A DNA stretch of 64,000 nucleotides, from positions 6,963 to 70,962 of the forward strand of contig CAJUES010000012.1 of the NCBI GenBank assembly GCA_910585765.1, read 5' to 3'. This stretch comes from an uncultured Lachnospiraceae bacterium (GTDB lineage Bacteria > Bacillota > Clostridia > Lachnospirales > Lachnospiraceae). Under the pieces are notes generated by a model. The model had not been told where the DNA came from, did not search any database, and worked only from the letters and a program-made list of their open reading frames with translations. The translations under genes and the position numbers were made by a program. Below are positions 1 through 9,827 of the stretch, piece after piece (the first letter of the stretch is position 1; each line of letters opens with the position of its first letter).

Positions 1-1
1 T

Positions 2-2605
2 GTGAGCGCGCCCTTTGCGGATATGGCATCCGTGAAGGAAGCGCTGGTGATCGCGGGCAGCGACAAGCGCGGGACGATCTACGGCATGTTTCGACTGTCG
101 GAGCTGTGCGGCGTGTCACCGCTGATCTACTGGGGGGATGTGGTCCCGCAGAAGAAGGATACGGTGATCCTGCCGATCGGGGACGGGCTTGTATCAAAGG
201 AGCCGTCCGTGAGATACCGCGGGTTTTTCATCAACGACGAGTGGCCTGCCTTCGGGAACTGGTGCATGGAGACGTTTGGCGGCGTCAACGCCAAAGCGTA
301 CGAGGAGATCTTTATCCTGCTGCTGCGTCTCAAGGGCAACTATCTCTGGCCCGCGATGTGGGATTCGGTCTTCTCGGAGGAGGGACCGGGACTTGCGAGC
401 GCGGAGCTTGCCGACATGTACGGCGTTGTCATGGGAACGTCGCACCACGAGCCGCTGTGCCGCGCGGGAGCGGAGTGGCAGCGGATCTATCAGCGGTACG
501 GTACGGACAACACCTGGAGCTTTGTGTCAAACAGGGAGGCGATCACGGAATTCTGGAAGGATGGGATCCTGCGCAACAAACCGTTTGAGAATGTGATCAC
601 GATCGGTATGCGCGGCGAGAGCGATTCCATGCTGCTCCCGGAGGATGCGGGGCTTGCGGACAATGTGCAGGTCATCAAGGACGCCATCATGGCACAGCAC
701 GCACTGCTGCGCGAGTACATGGACAAGGACTTGAAGGATATCCCGCGCATGCTCGCCATCTACAAAGAGGTGGAAGATTATTATTACGGAGATGCGACCT
801 GCGAGGGGCTGCGCGGATGGGAGGAGCTTGACGATGTGATCCTGCTGCTCTGCGAGGACAATTTCGGCAACACGAGAGGGCTGCCGAATGAGACGGACAG
901 AAAACATCCCGGCGGCTACGGCATGTACTATCACTTTGATTACCACGGCGGACCGATCAGCTACGAGTGGCAGAACACGGCGCGCCTGACCAGGACGTGG
1001 GAGCAGATGACACAGGCTTACGAGTACGGTGTGCGCGAGCTCTGGATCGTCAATGTGGGAGATCTCAAGGGCGCGGAGTACCCGCTGTGCTATTTTATGG
1101 ATCTGGCGTACGACTACGAGACGTACAGTCAGAAAAACAAGACCGAGGATTATGTGAAGACATGGATCGAGCAGCAGTTCGGAAGCCGCCTCGACAGGGA
1201 GGACAAACAGGATCTGCTGACGCTGCTGGACGGCTACACCAAGTGGAATTCGGCAAGGCATCCGGAGGCGATGTCGCCGGCGATCTACCATCCATGTCAT
1301 TTCCGGGAGGGGGAGCGTGTCTGGAACGAGGTGCATGGTCTGATGGAGACGGCAAAGCGGCTGCGGGAGCATATGCCTGCGGAGTGCATGGCGGCGTATG
1401 GCAGCATGATCTATTATCCGGCGATGGCATCCCTCAACCTGATCCTGATGCACATCGAGGCGGGCTGGAATGCATTTTATGCAAAGCAGGGCAGCATGGG
1501 GGCAAACGCCTACGTCGCAAGCATCCGCTGGCGCGCGGTGAAGGATCGTCAGTATGTGCAGTCCTATCATGCGCTGGCGGAGGGCAAGTGGAACCATATG
1601 ATGGACTCTGCGCACACAGGTTTCCGCAGCTGGGATGCCCACAACTGGACCTATCCGACGGTGCAGGAGGTGATCCCGCTTCCGATGGCGAAGATCATCG
1701 TCGGGTTCCGCGGCGGGGAGGCGTATCATCTGGGTGCGCACTGGCAGGACAGCCGTTATCCGGGCAACGACGATTTCACCAGACCGGACACCAGGGACGT
1801 GGTGATCGAGATCGGCAGCCGCGGGGATGTGGATTTCTCATACAGCATACAGTGTGACAGACCCTGGGTCTGCTTTGACGCGGTACAGGGAAATGTCGAG
1901 AGCCTGACAAAGGGCAGCGAAAGCGTTGTGGTGACTTGCGACAGGTCGAAGTTAAAGGGCAGGGAGCGCGCACTGGTCGAGATCGATGTCACGTTTTCAA
2001 ATGGTGAGAAGACGGTCGGCAGGCTTGAGCTGATCGCGGATGAGGCTGTGAACGACTGCGCAGCGGGCACCTATATCGAGCGGCAGGGCTATATCGCCAT
2101 GAACGCGGACGGCTTCACGGAACAAAAGGATGTGGGGGACGAGGGCTTCGCAGTCATCGAACACCTTGGCAGGATGGGTTCCGCGGTGAAGGCTTTTCCC
2201 GTCACGAAATCGTGGATCGACGCGGCGGAGGCGCCGTATCTGCGCTACATGTTTGCGGCGGAGAACGAGGGGGACTACATCATACGCTTTTATCTGCTGC
2301 CCAGGAATCCGGTCGAGAAGGGAAAGCGCATGTGTCTTGCCTTCTCGATCAACGGGGAGCGCAAAAAGACGCTCGACACCGTGTCGGATTCCTTCCATGC
2401 GGACTGTTCATGCGAGGAGTGGAACCGCGGTGTGCTCGACAATACCCGCGTGATCGAATCCGTCGTTCCTGTGAGAAAAGGAGAGAACCAGCTGTATTTC
2501 TACGCGGCGGACCCGGGCATCGTGCTCGAGCGGATCGTCCTGTACCCCGAGAACACCAGACTGCCGGAGTCCTATCTGGGGCCTGTCGAGAGCTGGCGGA
2601 AATAG
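2..2605 (+). CDS. GH115 xylan alpha-1,2-glucuronidase, 5' end outside window
   Basis: Removes (4-O-methyl-)glucuronic acid side chains from glucuronoxylan or its oligomers. Family GH115 is recognised from the FFINDEWPAFGNW block, RLKGNYLWPAMW, YYHFDYHGGPISYEWQNT and the ELWIVNVGDLKGAEYPL stretch, followed by the C-terminal all-beta domain beginning near GYIAMNADGF (about residue 700). The visible 867 codons are open to the window edge; family members usually have an extra N-terminal domain before the VIAGSDKRGTIYGMF block, so the GTG at base 2 is an internal codon and the gene is truncated by the window, not broken. Whether a signal peptide exists cannot be seen. It is followed after 63 bp by an SGNH esterase, then ABC exporter and GH43 genes on the same strand, which fits a xylan side-chain-removal operon. 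Family call is firm; the exact substrate is inferred. Confidence 0.93.
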   Translation: MSAPFADMASVKEALVIAGSDKRGTIYGMFRLSELCGVSPLIYWGDVVPQKKDTVILPIGDGLVSKEPSVRYRGFFINDEWPAFGNWCMETFGGVNAKAYEEIFILLLRLKGNYLWPAMWDSVFSEEGPGLASAELADMYGVVMGTSHHEPLCRAGAEWQRIYQRYGTDNTWSFVSNREAITEFWKDGILRNKPFENVITIGMRGESDSMLLPEDAGLADNVQVIKDAIMAQHALLREYMDKDLKDIPRMLAIYKEVEDYYYGDATCEGLRGWEELDDVILLLCEDNFGNTRGLPNETDRKHPGGYGMYYHFDYHGGPISYEWQNTARLTRTWEQMTQAYEYGVRELWIVNVGDLKGAEYPLCYFMDLAYDYETYSQKNKTEDYVKTWIEQQFGSRLDREDKQDLLTLLDGYTKWNSARHPEAMSPAIYHPCHFREGERVWNEVHGLMETAKRLREHMPAECMAAYGSMIYYPAMASLNLILMHIEAGWNAFYAKQGSMGANAYVASIRWRAVKDRQYVQSYHALAEGKWNHMMDSAHTGFRSWDAHNWTYPTVQEVIPLPMAKIIVGFRGGEAYHLGAHWQDSRYPGNDDFTRPDTRDVVIEIGSRGDVDFSYSIQCDRPWVCFDAVQGNVESLTKGSESVVVTCDRSKLKGRERALVEIDVTFSNGEKTVGRLELIADEAVNDCAAGTYIERQGYIAMNADGFTEQKDVGDEGFAVIEHLGRMGSAVKAFPVTKSWIDAAEAPYLRYMFAAENEGDYIIRFYLLPRNPVEKGKRMCLAFSINGERKKTLDTVSDSFHADCSCEEWNRGVLDNTRVIESVVPVRKGENQLYFYAADPGIVLERIVLYPENTRLPESYLGPVESWRK

Positions 2606-2668
2606 AAGGCTGCCGCAAAGAGGCCTGGGCGAAAAGGATTGATTGAATATGATAAGGAGATAACGATT

Positions 2669-4387
2669 ATGGGAGGACCAAAAGCACCGAAGGATCCGGA
2701 GAAGAAACGGCCCGGTTTTTATATCATGAGAAACAAGCAGGTCGCGGGATCTGCACAGCCGGATGGAACGGGGGTTCAGTTCATATACTTGAATGACGGG
2801 CGCATGTTATCGAGTGCCCGGATCGTGGGCGGCATCACGGACGAGGAGATGCTCGACCTGCTTGTGACGACGGAGGGGTTCCGTCGTCTGGTGCACAGCA
2901 TCGGCGTCAGCGTGGAGATGGAAGGCGCGGACAAAAAGGCGGAGTTTGTGTTTCAGATGTACGGGAAATCCGATATGTACGGCTCTGGCACGACGCTTCG
3001 CATGGAGGTTCCGGCGGACGGTATGGAGTGTGTGCTGGATCTGTCGGACTGTGACTGGTCGGACGATGACGACATTCCGGGACAGATCCGCTTTGTGTTC
3101 GATGAGCCGCAGAAGGACGGCGCGGCGGCGCAGGCGCAGGTGGCAGTGAAGTTTTATCTGAACGACGGGTTCACTGCGCCGGAGCCGGAGGAGGAGGGAC
3201 AGGTTGATTTTGCGTGCAGCGCGTATCAGGAAATGCTGAGAAGATCCCTGGTGCAGACAGGGAACAACGCGCGCTTGAAGGCTGCCATCGAGCGGGCAAA
3301 GCGGGGGGAGGACACTACGATCGCCTTTATCGGCGGCTCGATCACACAGGGCGCGGGCGCGGTTCCCATCAACACGAAGTGCTATGCATGGCGGACTTTC
3401 GAGGGACTGTGCCGCCTTGCAGGAAAGGGCGTGGATGAGAACATCCACTATGTCAAGGCGGGCGTGGGCGGAACGCCTTCCGAGCTTGGCATGATCCGCT
3501 ACGAGCGCGACGTGTGCGGGGACGGATCCGTGACGCCGGACATCGTGGTCGTGGAGTTCGCGGTGAACGACGAGGGGGATGAGACGAAGGGCGTCTGCTA
3601 CGAATCGCTGGTCAGGAAGATCCTCGCGGCAAAGAACAAGCCCGCTGTCATACTGCTGTTTGCCGTGTTTGCCAATGACTGGAATCTGCAGGAGCGGCTC
3701 GGTGTCGTGGGTGAACGGTATCATCTGCCGATGGTCAGCACGCGGGACTGCGTGGTGGAGCAGTTTTACAGGAAGGCGGGCGAGGGCAAAGTCGTCACGA
3801 AGAACCAGTTCTTTTACGATTGTTTCCACCCGACAAATATCGGGCACCAGATCATGTCGGACGGGCTGGTCTATCTGATGCAGGAGGTGGACAGCAGTCC
3901 GATGGACGAGGACACGCTCGATCTGGCGGCAGTTCCGGCTGTGATCGGCGACGCCTTTGAGCAGGTCTGGCTGTACGATCGGAACAGCCAGGAGGATACT
4001 GTGAAAATCGTGTCGCCCGGGGATTTTGCGGATACGGACGAGGAGCTGCAGGGTGTCGAGATGAACAGGGATCTGACACAGACCAAGGAGTTTCCCTATA
4101 ATTGGAAGCACACAAAAGGCGCAGAACCTTTTGTCATGGAGATCTGCTGCACGGGTCTTTTGATGGTGAACAAAGATTCGGGTGCGCCGGACGCGGGCTG
4201 TGCACGGGTGTTTGTGGACGGTGAGGAAGTGCTTTTCGCGGATCCGAAGGTCAACGGCTGGACGCACTGCAATCCACTGATCTGCTTCCAGAACAGGGAG
4301 CGCAGGACATGGCGCGTCGAAGTCAGGATGCAGCCCGGAGACGAGGACAAAGAATTTACGATCCTTGGATTTGGCGTTGTGAGCTGA
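2669..4387 (+). CDS. SGNH/GDSL-family hydrolase, probable carbohydrate O-acetylesterase
   Basis: The 572-residue product has a beta-rich N-terminal half of about 200 residues, then an SGNH hydrolase core. The nucleophile block GGSITQGAG lies near residue 222, the glycine block as GVGGTPSEL, the asparagine block as FAVNDEGDE, and the Asp-x-x-His block as DCFHPTNIGH near residue 384. A further beta-rich C-terminal segment follows. No signal peptide is visible, so it should act in the cytoplasm. The start at 2669 is chosen because GATAAGGAGA lies just upstream; an in-frame ATG at 2639 has no such site. SGNH enzymes in xylan clusters commonly remove acetyl groups; deacetylation of imported xylo-oligosaccharides is inferred from the GH115 and GH43 neighbours. 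A paralogous but secreted SGNH enzyme lies at 50114-51361. Confidence 0.85.
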   Translation: MGGPKAPKDPEKKRPGFYIMRNKQVAGSAQPDGTGVQFIYLNDGRMLSSARIVGGITDEEMLDLLVTTEGFRRLVHSIGVSVEMEGADKKAEFVFQMYGKSDMYGSGTTLRMEVPADGMECVLDLSDCDWSDDDDIPGQIRFVFDEPQKDGAAAQAQVAVKFYLNDGFTAPEPEEEGQVDFACSAYQEMLRRSLVQTGNNARLKAAIERAKRGEDTTIAFIGGSITQGAGAVPINTKCYAWRTFEGLCRLAGKGVDENIHYVKAGVGGTPSELGMIRYERDVCGDGSVTPDIVVVEFAVNDEGDETKGVCYESLVRKILAAKNKPAVILLFAVFANDWNLQERLGVVGERYHLPMVSTRDCVVEQFYRKAGEGKVVTKNQFFYDCFHPTNIGHQIMSDGLVYLMQEVDSSPMDEDTLDLAAVPAVIGDAFEQVWLYDRNSQEDTVKIVSPGDFADTDEELQGVEMNRDLTQTKEFPYNWKHTKGAEPFVMEICCTGLLMVNKDSGAPDAGCARVFVDGEEVLFADPKVNGWTHCNPLICFQNRERRTWRVEVRMQPGDEDKEFTILGFGVVS

Positions 4388-4459
4388 TTGATACCGTTCC
4401 GCATTTTAATGAGGCGGGAGAAAATATTGTCATGGGGTATACAGAGGGGATTTGGGAAT

Positions 4460-6298
4460 ATGAAAAGAGGGAGAGATAAGGAGAAAAAAGAGGAGGAGAA
4501 AAATCCACTGCATGTGGAATACGGCGTGCTGCGCAATGTCAGATACATCTTGAAAAATATGGTGCGCGCGGACAGTCATATACTGCCGATTATTGTGATG
4601 GGGGTTGTCTGCGCGCCATTTATGCAGTATCTGTGGGGATTTCTTTCCAAGCTGATCGTGGACAGGATCACAGGAGTGAATGCAGGGGAGAGTCTTGCGG
4701 CTGTGATCTGTGTATTCTGCGCGGTCCGGCTTGTGACGGCGCTGATGCAGACCTATTACAACGGCAACTGGTGGCGTTATATCGGTGTGCGCATGAAGAT
4801 GATACAGGAGAAGAATCTCAAGATCATGCGCATCGACTTTGAAAATCTCGAGGACAGCGATGTGATGGACTGCTGCCAGAAAGCAGAGCGTGCCGTGTCA
4901 AACAACAATTCTGGTCCGGAGGGAATGATGCATGAGATGGCAAACCTCCTGTGTAATCTGAGTGTGGCATTGGCAGGACTGTTCATACTGGGGGTTGTCA
5001 ATCCGCTGCTTATCACGCTCGCGGTGGATTTCTGGCTGTTCAACCGCATCTCAAAGGCGGATAAGGAACAAGTGTGGGACGCGCTCTCCATGTGGTGGCG
5101 CAAGAACCGCTACATGGAGAACATCACGACGGATTTTGCTGCGGCAAAGGATATCCGCATGTTTGGGCTCACGGGGTGGCTGATGCACAAATACCGGGAG
5201 CTGATGGCGGAGCGTTATGAAAAAGAGCAGCTTCACCAGCGTATCTGGCAGCGGCAGCGGCTGATGACATGTATCACGATGCTCGTGAGTCAGGGATTGA
5301 TCTACGCATGGCTGATCTATGCCGTGGTAACGGGCAGGATGACGCTCGGCGGCTTTACATTGTATGTTTCCTCCTATAATACTTTTGCCGGTGCGGTCTG
5401 GATGGTTATGCGCGGGATCGCGGAGCTGCTCGCAAGGAGCAGGGAAGTGGACGATTTCCGCAGTTTTATGGATTTTGACGGCGGGGATGAGGACGTGGGC
5501 GGCATACCGGTTCCGGTGTCGGCGGACTATGAGTTTACCTTCCGCGATGTGTCCTTTCGCTACCCCAAGGCAGAGCAGTATGCCTTAGCGCACCTGAACC
5601 TGACGCTGAAAGCGGGGGAGCGGCTCGCAGTGGTCGGGTTAAACGGCGCGGGAAAATCGACTTTTATCAAGCTGCTGCTGCGTTTGTATGAACCGACGGA
5701 GGGCGAGATCCTGTTAAACGGCGTCAATGTAAAAGAATACAACAAGCACAGCTATTACAAGCTGTTTGCCCCGGCGTTTCAGACGGTGGAGTTGTTTGCG
5801 TTTCCGCTGGCCGAGAATGTGTCCATGCAGCCGCCGGAGAAGACAGACTGTGCAAAGGCGGAGGCACGGCTGCGGGATGCGGGGCTTTCGGAGAAGCTTG
5901 CATCGCTGCACGACGGCGTACACACGCAGATGCTAAAGGTCATCTACGACGACGGCGTTGACCTGTCAGGAGGCGAGCGGCAGAAGCTGGCGCTCGCGCG
6001 TGCGCTGTACAAGGACGCGCCGATTGTGGTGCTCGACGAGCCGACGGCGGCGCTCGACGCGCTGGCGGAGAGCCGGCTGTACGAGGATTTTGACAAGCTG
6101 ATCGGTACAAAATCAGCAGTCTATATCAGTCACCGCTTAAGCTCGACGCGCTTCTGTGACAGGGTGGCGATGTTTGTGGACGGGAAGCTTGCGGAGCTGG
6201 GAACGCACGAATCGCTGCTGGAACAAAACGGGAAGTATGCGGAAATGTTCCATATCCAGGCGCAGTACTATGTGGAGGAGGTGCAGGAAAATGCGTGA
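4460..6298 (+). CDS. ABC transporter, fused permease/ATP-binding half-transporter (type IV exporter fold)
   Basis: Product of about 612 residues with an N-terminal membrane domain (several hydrophobic segments between about residues 35 and 320) and a C-terminal nucleotide-binding domain. Walker A is GLNGAGKST, the signature is LSGGE and Walker B is PIVVLDEPTAAL, with the switch histidine in YISHRLSS. A longer open frame begins at a TTG at 4388, but ATG 4460 has an AGAGGGGA site about ten bases upstream and begins with a basic stretch typical of these proteins. The gene overlaps the next half-transporter by 8 bp, so the two are translationally coupled and probably form a heterodimer. The substrate is not evident. 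Placement inside a xylan side-chain operon is unusual, because MsbA-like proteins normally export. Confidence 0.9.
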   Translation: MKRGRDKEKKEEEKNPLHVEYGVLRNVRYILKNMVRADSHILPIIVMGVVCAPFMQYLWGFLSKLIVDRITGVNAGESLAAVICVFCAVRLVTALMQTYYNGNWWRYIGVRMKMIQEKNLKIMRIDFENLEDSDVMDCCQKAERAVSNNNSGPEGMMHEMANLLCNLSVALAGLFILGVVNPLLITLAVDFWLFNRISKADKEQVWDALSMWWRKNRYMENITTDFAAAKDIRMFGLTGWLMHKYRELMAERYEKEQLHQRIWQRQRLMTCITMLVSQGLIYAWLIYAVVTGRMTLGGFTLYVSSYNTFAGAVWMVMRGIAELLARSREVDDFRSFMDFDGGDEDVGGIPVPVSADYEFTFRDVSFRYPKAEQYALAHLNLTLKAGERLAVVGLNGAGKSTFIKLLLRLYEPTEGEILLNGVNVKEYNKHSYYKLFAPAFQTVELFAFPLAENVSMQPPEKTDCAKAEARLRDAGLSEKLASLHDGVHTQMLKVIYDDGVDLSGGERQKLALARALYKDAPIVVLDEPTAALDALAESRLYEDFDKLIGTKSAVYISHRLSSTRFCDRVAMFVDGKLAELGTHESLLEQNGKYAEMFHIQAQYYVEEVQENA

Positions 6299-8108
6299 GG
6301 TAAAAAGGACACTTGCTTTTATGCTGCGCGTTGCATGGCGCGAGAAGCCCGCGCTCTTTGTCAGCTATCTGATTCTGTTTGTGGGAGACGCCGTCGTCGC
6401 CATGAAAAATGTGCTGATTCCAAAGCTGCTGCTCGATGAACTGATGCTGGTGACGGAGGGGGCGCCGCTGTCCGCGCATTTGCGCCTGATCGTCTTATAT
6501 GCCGCGCTGCATGTTGTCATCGATGTGCTGGTGCGGGCGTCAAACAGCGTGGCGGAGCGCACAAAGGGAGAGATCAGCCAGTGGTTTCAGCAGTACTGTG
6601 ACATGATGATCGGCGAACACGCGATGAAGATGGATTTCGAGCACACGGAGGATCCCGATGCGCTCGACCAGCTCAACAAGGCGCGCGAGGGGATGTCGTG
6701 GTACAGCGGGGGTGTGGTTGGGATTCTCGACTGTGTTTATCAGATTGTGTTGAATGTGGCAGTGCTGGGCGGTGTGACGACGCTTATTTTTACCAGATGC
6801 CCGTTGCTTCTGCCGATACAGGTGGCGGCCCTCGTGGTGATATCATGGCTCACGGCGCGCAACAATGAGATTGAAACCAGGAGCTTTATCGGACTGTCCA
6901 AGAGCAACCGCATATTTAGTTATGTGCTTTTCCAGCTGGCATCGTTTCAGTATGGAAAGGATATCCGCCTGTATGACAGCAGCCGCATGATGGGCGACCG
7001 GGCAAGGAGGCAGTCGGACGAGATGACGGACATCTGGAAGAAACGCGGGATTGAGCAGATACGTTACACCTGGGGAATCGATCTTGTAAACGTACTGCGG
7101 GACGGTGTCGGTTATTTTTATATCGGCATGCTTGCCGTCCGCAGGGTGATCTCTGTGGGTGATTTTACCATGTGTGTGATGTCGGCGACGCAGCTCTATA
7201 ACAGTCTGCAGAATATTATATTCAATGTGATGGAAATTAAAAAGCGCTGCAATTATGCTTATCAGTTTGTACTGTTTCTGGATTATCCGGCGGCGATGCA
7301 GACGGGTGATCGCAGTCTGGTGGACACGGGCAGCGAGGGACATGTCATCGCGTTCCGCGACGTGAGCTTCCGCTATCCGCGTTCGGAGAAGTATGTGCTG
7401 CGCCACTTAAACCTCACAATCAGGCAGGGGGAGCACCTTTCGATCGTGGGCTTAAACGGCGCGGGAAAGACAACTTTCATCAAGCTGCTGTGCCGTCTGT
7501 ACGAGGTGACGGAGGGCGAGATCTGCATTGACGGCGTCAACATCATGGAGTACGCGGAAGAGGAGTACCGAAAGCTCTTTGCGGTGGTGTTTCAGGATTT
7601 CAAGCTCTTTGCGTTCAGCCTGCGGGAGAACGTGGCGCCGGGACTTGAGACTGTCGACGAAAAGCGGCTCGAGCAGGTGCTCACACAGACCGGGCTGTAC
7701 GAGGACGCGCAGAAACTTGCCGACGGGCTTGACACGACGATCTACAAGAGTTTTGACGAGAAGGGCGTGGAGCTCTCAGGCGGCCAGCAGCAGAAGACAG
7801 CGATCAGCAGGGCACTGTACCGGGATGCGCCGATCGTCATCCTGGACGAGCCGACGGCGGCGCTTGACCCGATCGCGGAGTACGAGATTTACAGACAGTT
7901 CCACACGCTGGTGGGCGGCAAGACGGCGATCTACATCTCGCACCGCCTGTCGAGCTGCCGTTTCTGCGACCACATCGCGGTCTTTGCCGAGGACACGGTC
8001 AAGGAGTACGGCACGCACGACGAGCTTGTGGTGCGCGAGGGCGGGATCTACGCGGAAATGTTCCACGCACAGGCGCAGTACTATGTAGATCAGGGCGCTA
8101 TGAATTAG
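6291..8108 (+). CDS. ABC transporter, second fused permease/ATP-binding half-transporter
   Basis: Partner of the upstream half-transporter, about 605 residues. A membrane domain fills the first 330 residues. The ATPase domain has Walker A GLNGAGKTT, signature LSGGQQQK, Walker B PIVILDEPTAAL and switch His in YISHRLSS. The start at 6291 (ATGCGTGAGG) overlaps the preceding stop by 8 bp; the longer open frame upstream reads into the previous gene in another phase and lacks membrane-domain sequence. Both subunits keep a canonical signature and Walker B glutamate, so neither ATP site looks degenerate. The next gene, GH43, follows after 23 bp and is probably on the same transcript. Confidence 0.9.
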   Translation: MREVKRTLAFMLRVAWREKPALFVSYLILFVGDAVVAMKNVLIPKLLLDELMLVTEGAPLSAHLRLIVLYAALHVVIDVLVRASNSVAERTKGEISQWFQQYCDMMIGEHAMKMDFEHTEDPDALDQLNKAREGMSWYSGGVVGILDCVYQIVLNVAVLGGVTTLIFTRCPLLLPIQVAALVVISWLTARNNEIETRSFIGLSKSNRIFSYVLFQLASFQYGKDIRLYDSSRMMGDRARRQSDEMTDIWKKRGIEQIRYTWGIDLVNVLRDGVGYFYIGMLAVRRVISVGDFTMCVMSATQLYNSLQNIIFNVMEIKKRCNYAYQFVLFLDYPAAMQTGDRSLVDTGSEGHVIAFRDVSFRYPRSEKYVLRHLNLTIRQGEHLSIVGLNGAGKTTFIKLLCRLYEVTEGEICIDGVNIMEYAEEEYRKLFAVVFQDFKLFAFSLRENVAPGLETVDEKRLEQVLTQTGLYEDAQKLADGLDTTIYKSFDEKGVELSGGQQQKTAISRALYRDAPIVILDEPTAALDPIAEYEIYRQFHTLVGGKTAIYISHRLSSCRFCDHIAVFAEDTVKEYGTHDELVVREGGIYAEMFHAQAQYYVDQGAMN

Positions 8109-8131
8109 ACAAATTGAAATAGGAGAAGCAT

Positions 8132-9745
8132 ATGAACATGGAGAGTAAGATTCAAATACAGGACGCAGAGGTCAATCCGATCACAAGACTGGATTATCCC
8201 GATCCCGATGTGATACGTGTCGGGGATATTTATTATATGGTGTCGACGACCATGCATTTCATGCCGGGCGGGGAGATTCTGCGCTCGTACGACCTGGTGA
8301 ACTGGGAGCACGCGGCATTTGTGTACGACCGTCTGGACAGCACGCCCGGGCAGCGGCTGGAGGGCGGACAAAACGTGTACGGCAAGGGCATGTGGGCGGC
8401 GTCCCTGCGCTATCACAAGGATAAGTTTTATGTCTGCTTTGTCGCGAACGATACGGGTAAGACCTATCTGTACACGTCAGGCGCGATCGCGGGACCGTGG
8501 GAAAAGCATCAGATCGAGGGCTTTTACCACGACTGTTCCCTCTTGTTTGACGGGGACGACGCGTACATCGCATACGGGGGCAAGGATATCTATATCACAC
8601 AGCTCAATGCCGGACTGACGGCGCCCCTTGCGGGCGGGCTGCACCGTCTGGCGGTCAGCGATGCAGGGCACCCGGGACTTGGGTATGAGGGGACGCACTT
8701 TTACAAAATAAACGGAAAGTACTATCTGTTCTTTATCCATTCCCTGCGGGACAGGTGGATGCGCACGGAGGCGTGCTTTGTGGCAGATACCATCGACGGC
8801 ACGTTTTCCGGGGGAGACGTTCTGGTCGACGACAGGGGGTACTGCGGTCAGGGTGTGGCACAGGGAGGGATCGTGGACACGCCCGGCGGAGATTGGTATG
8901 CAGTGCTGTTCCAGGATCACGGCGCAGTCGGCAGGATTCCGGTGCTGGTACCTGTCACATGGGAGGCGGACTATCCGGTATTTGGCAGGGACAAGTGTAT
9001 ACCACAACAGTTTGAAGTCCCTTGTCCCAGGCAGGAACACACATACGTCCCGCTGGTGCAGAGCGATGATTTCAGGAAAGCGTCCGGTCTCCCGGAGGAG
9101 ACAGAGCGGGAGCAGTACGGCTGCTACGGCTTGAAAAGCGTGTGGCAGTTCAACCACGAGCCGGATCTGAGCCTGATTGGGCGCGACACGGAGCGCGGCG
9201 TCCTCTGGGTCGAGACCGGAACAATATGCCGGAGCCTGCTGCAGGCGCCCAATATACTGACACAGCGCATGCGCTTCCCCCAGTGTGCGGCGGAGGTGAC
9301 AGTGGATGCGGGTGCGCTGAAAGTGGGGGATCACGCAGGGATCTGCGCGCTGCAGGGATGCTACGGCATGGCTGCGGTGACGCGCAGGGAGGATGGATTC
9401 TATGTCGTTATGAAGGGCAGGCGGGCTGCGGATGATTCCATGCAGGCGCTGCAGGAGGATGATCTGGCGGGGACGGAGTGGGAGGCTGTGCGGATCGGAC
9501 AGCACAGCATGGTGCGCCTGCGGATCGAGGCGGACTTTGCACAGATGAAGGACGAGGCGCGTTTCTTCTATTATAAAGGGGATGGCGACGGCGGCACATG
9601 GCAGCAGATCGGCGCGGTGCAGAAGCTGTATTTCAAAATGGATCACTTTGCGGGCTGCCGGTTCGGACTGTTCGTCTATGCGACGGCGCAGACAGGCGGC
9701 AGGGCAGGCTTTTCCGGATTTGAGTACGACATGCAGACGAAATAG
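8132..9745 (+). CDS. GH43 family glycosidase (beta-xylosidase/alpha-arabinofuranosidase type), cytoplasmic
   Basis: Five-bladed beta-propeller glycosidase of 537 residues with no signal peptide. The catalytic base is in DYPDPDV (Asp about 24), the pKa-modulating Asp in YHDCSLLFDGDD (about 134) and the general acid Glu in GYEGTHFY (about 186). After the propeller (to about residue 320) comes a second beta-sandwich domain typical of xylosidase-type GH43 proteins. AGGAGAAGC precedes the start at 8132; an ATG two codons in is an alternative. It is the last gene of the GH115 operon and is closed by a strong terminator. It probably releases xylose or arabinose from imported oligomers; the specificity is inferred from family and neighbours. 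Confidence 0.9.
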   Translation: MNMESKIQIQDAEVNPITRLDYPDPDVIRVGDIYYMVSTTMHFMPGGEILRSYDLVNWEHAAFVYDRLDSTPGQRLEGGQNVYGKGMWAASLRYHKDKFYVCFVANDTGKTYLYTSGAIAGPWEKHQIEGFYHDCSLLFDGDDAYIAYGGKDIYITQLNAGLTAPLAGGLHRLAVSDAGHPGLGYEGTHFYKINGKYYLFFIHSLRDRWMRTEACFVADTIDGTFSGGDVLVDDRGYCGQGVAQGGIVDTPGGDWYAVLFQDHGAVGRIPVLVPVTWEADYPVFGRDKCIPQQFEVPCPRQEHTYVPLVQSDDFRKASGLPEETEREQYGCYGLKSVWQFNHEPDLSLIGRDTERGVLWVETGTICRSLLQAPNILTQRMRFPQCAAEVTVDAGALKVGDHAGICALQGCYGMAAVTRREDGFYVVMKGRRAADDSMQALQEDDLAGTEWEAVRIGQHSMVRLRIEADFAQMKDEARFFYYKGDGDGGTWQQIGAVQKLYFKMDHFAGCRFGLFVYATAQTGGRAGFSGFEYDMQTK

Positions 9746-9787
9746 TGAATATCAAGAGATCGTTCGTGCCTGCGGGGGATGAAAGGT

Positions 9788-9827
9788 AACACAAAAACCA
9801 CTGGTCTTAGCCAGTGGTTTTTGTGTT
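9788..9827. terminator. Bidirectional Rho-independent terminator
   Basis: A perfect 17-bp inverted repeat (arms 9788-9804 and 9811-9827, 6-nt loop) has A-rich and T-rich outer ends, so it can stop transcription from both sides. It lies between the GH43 gene and the convergent ArsR-like gene, whose stop codon overlaps the right arm. Confidence 0.9.

Noticed and set aside
527..1741. Long antisense open frame (404 codons) opposite the GH115 gene
   Set aside because: GC-rich third positions leave antisense frames open; no ribosome site and no recognisable protein. The same holds for antisense frames at 2807-4267, 8477-9646, 12344-14005, 17201-18382, 19488-21110 and 52209-52931.
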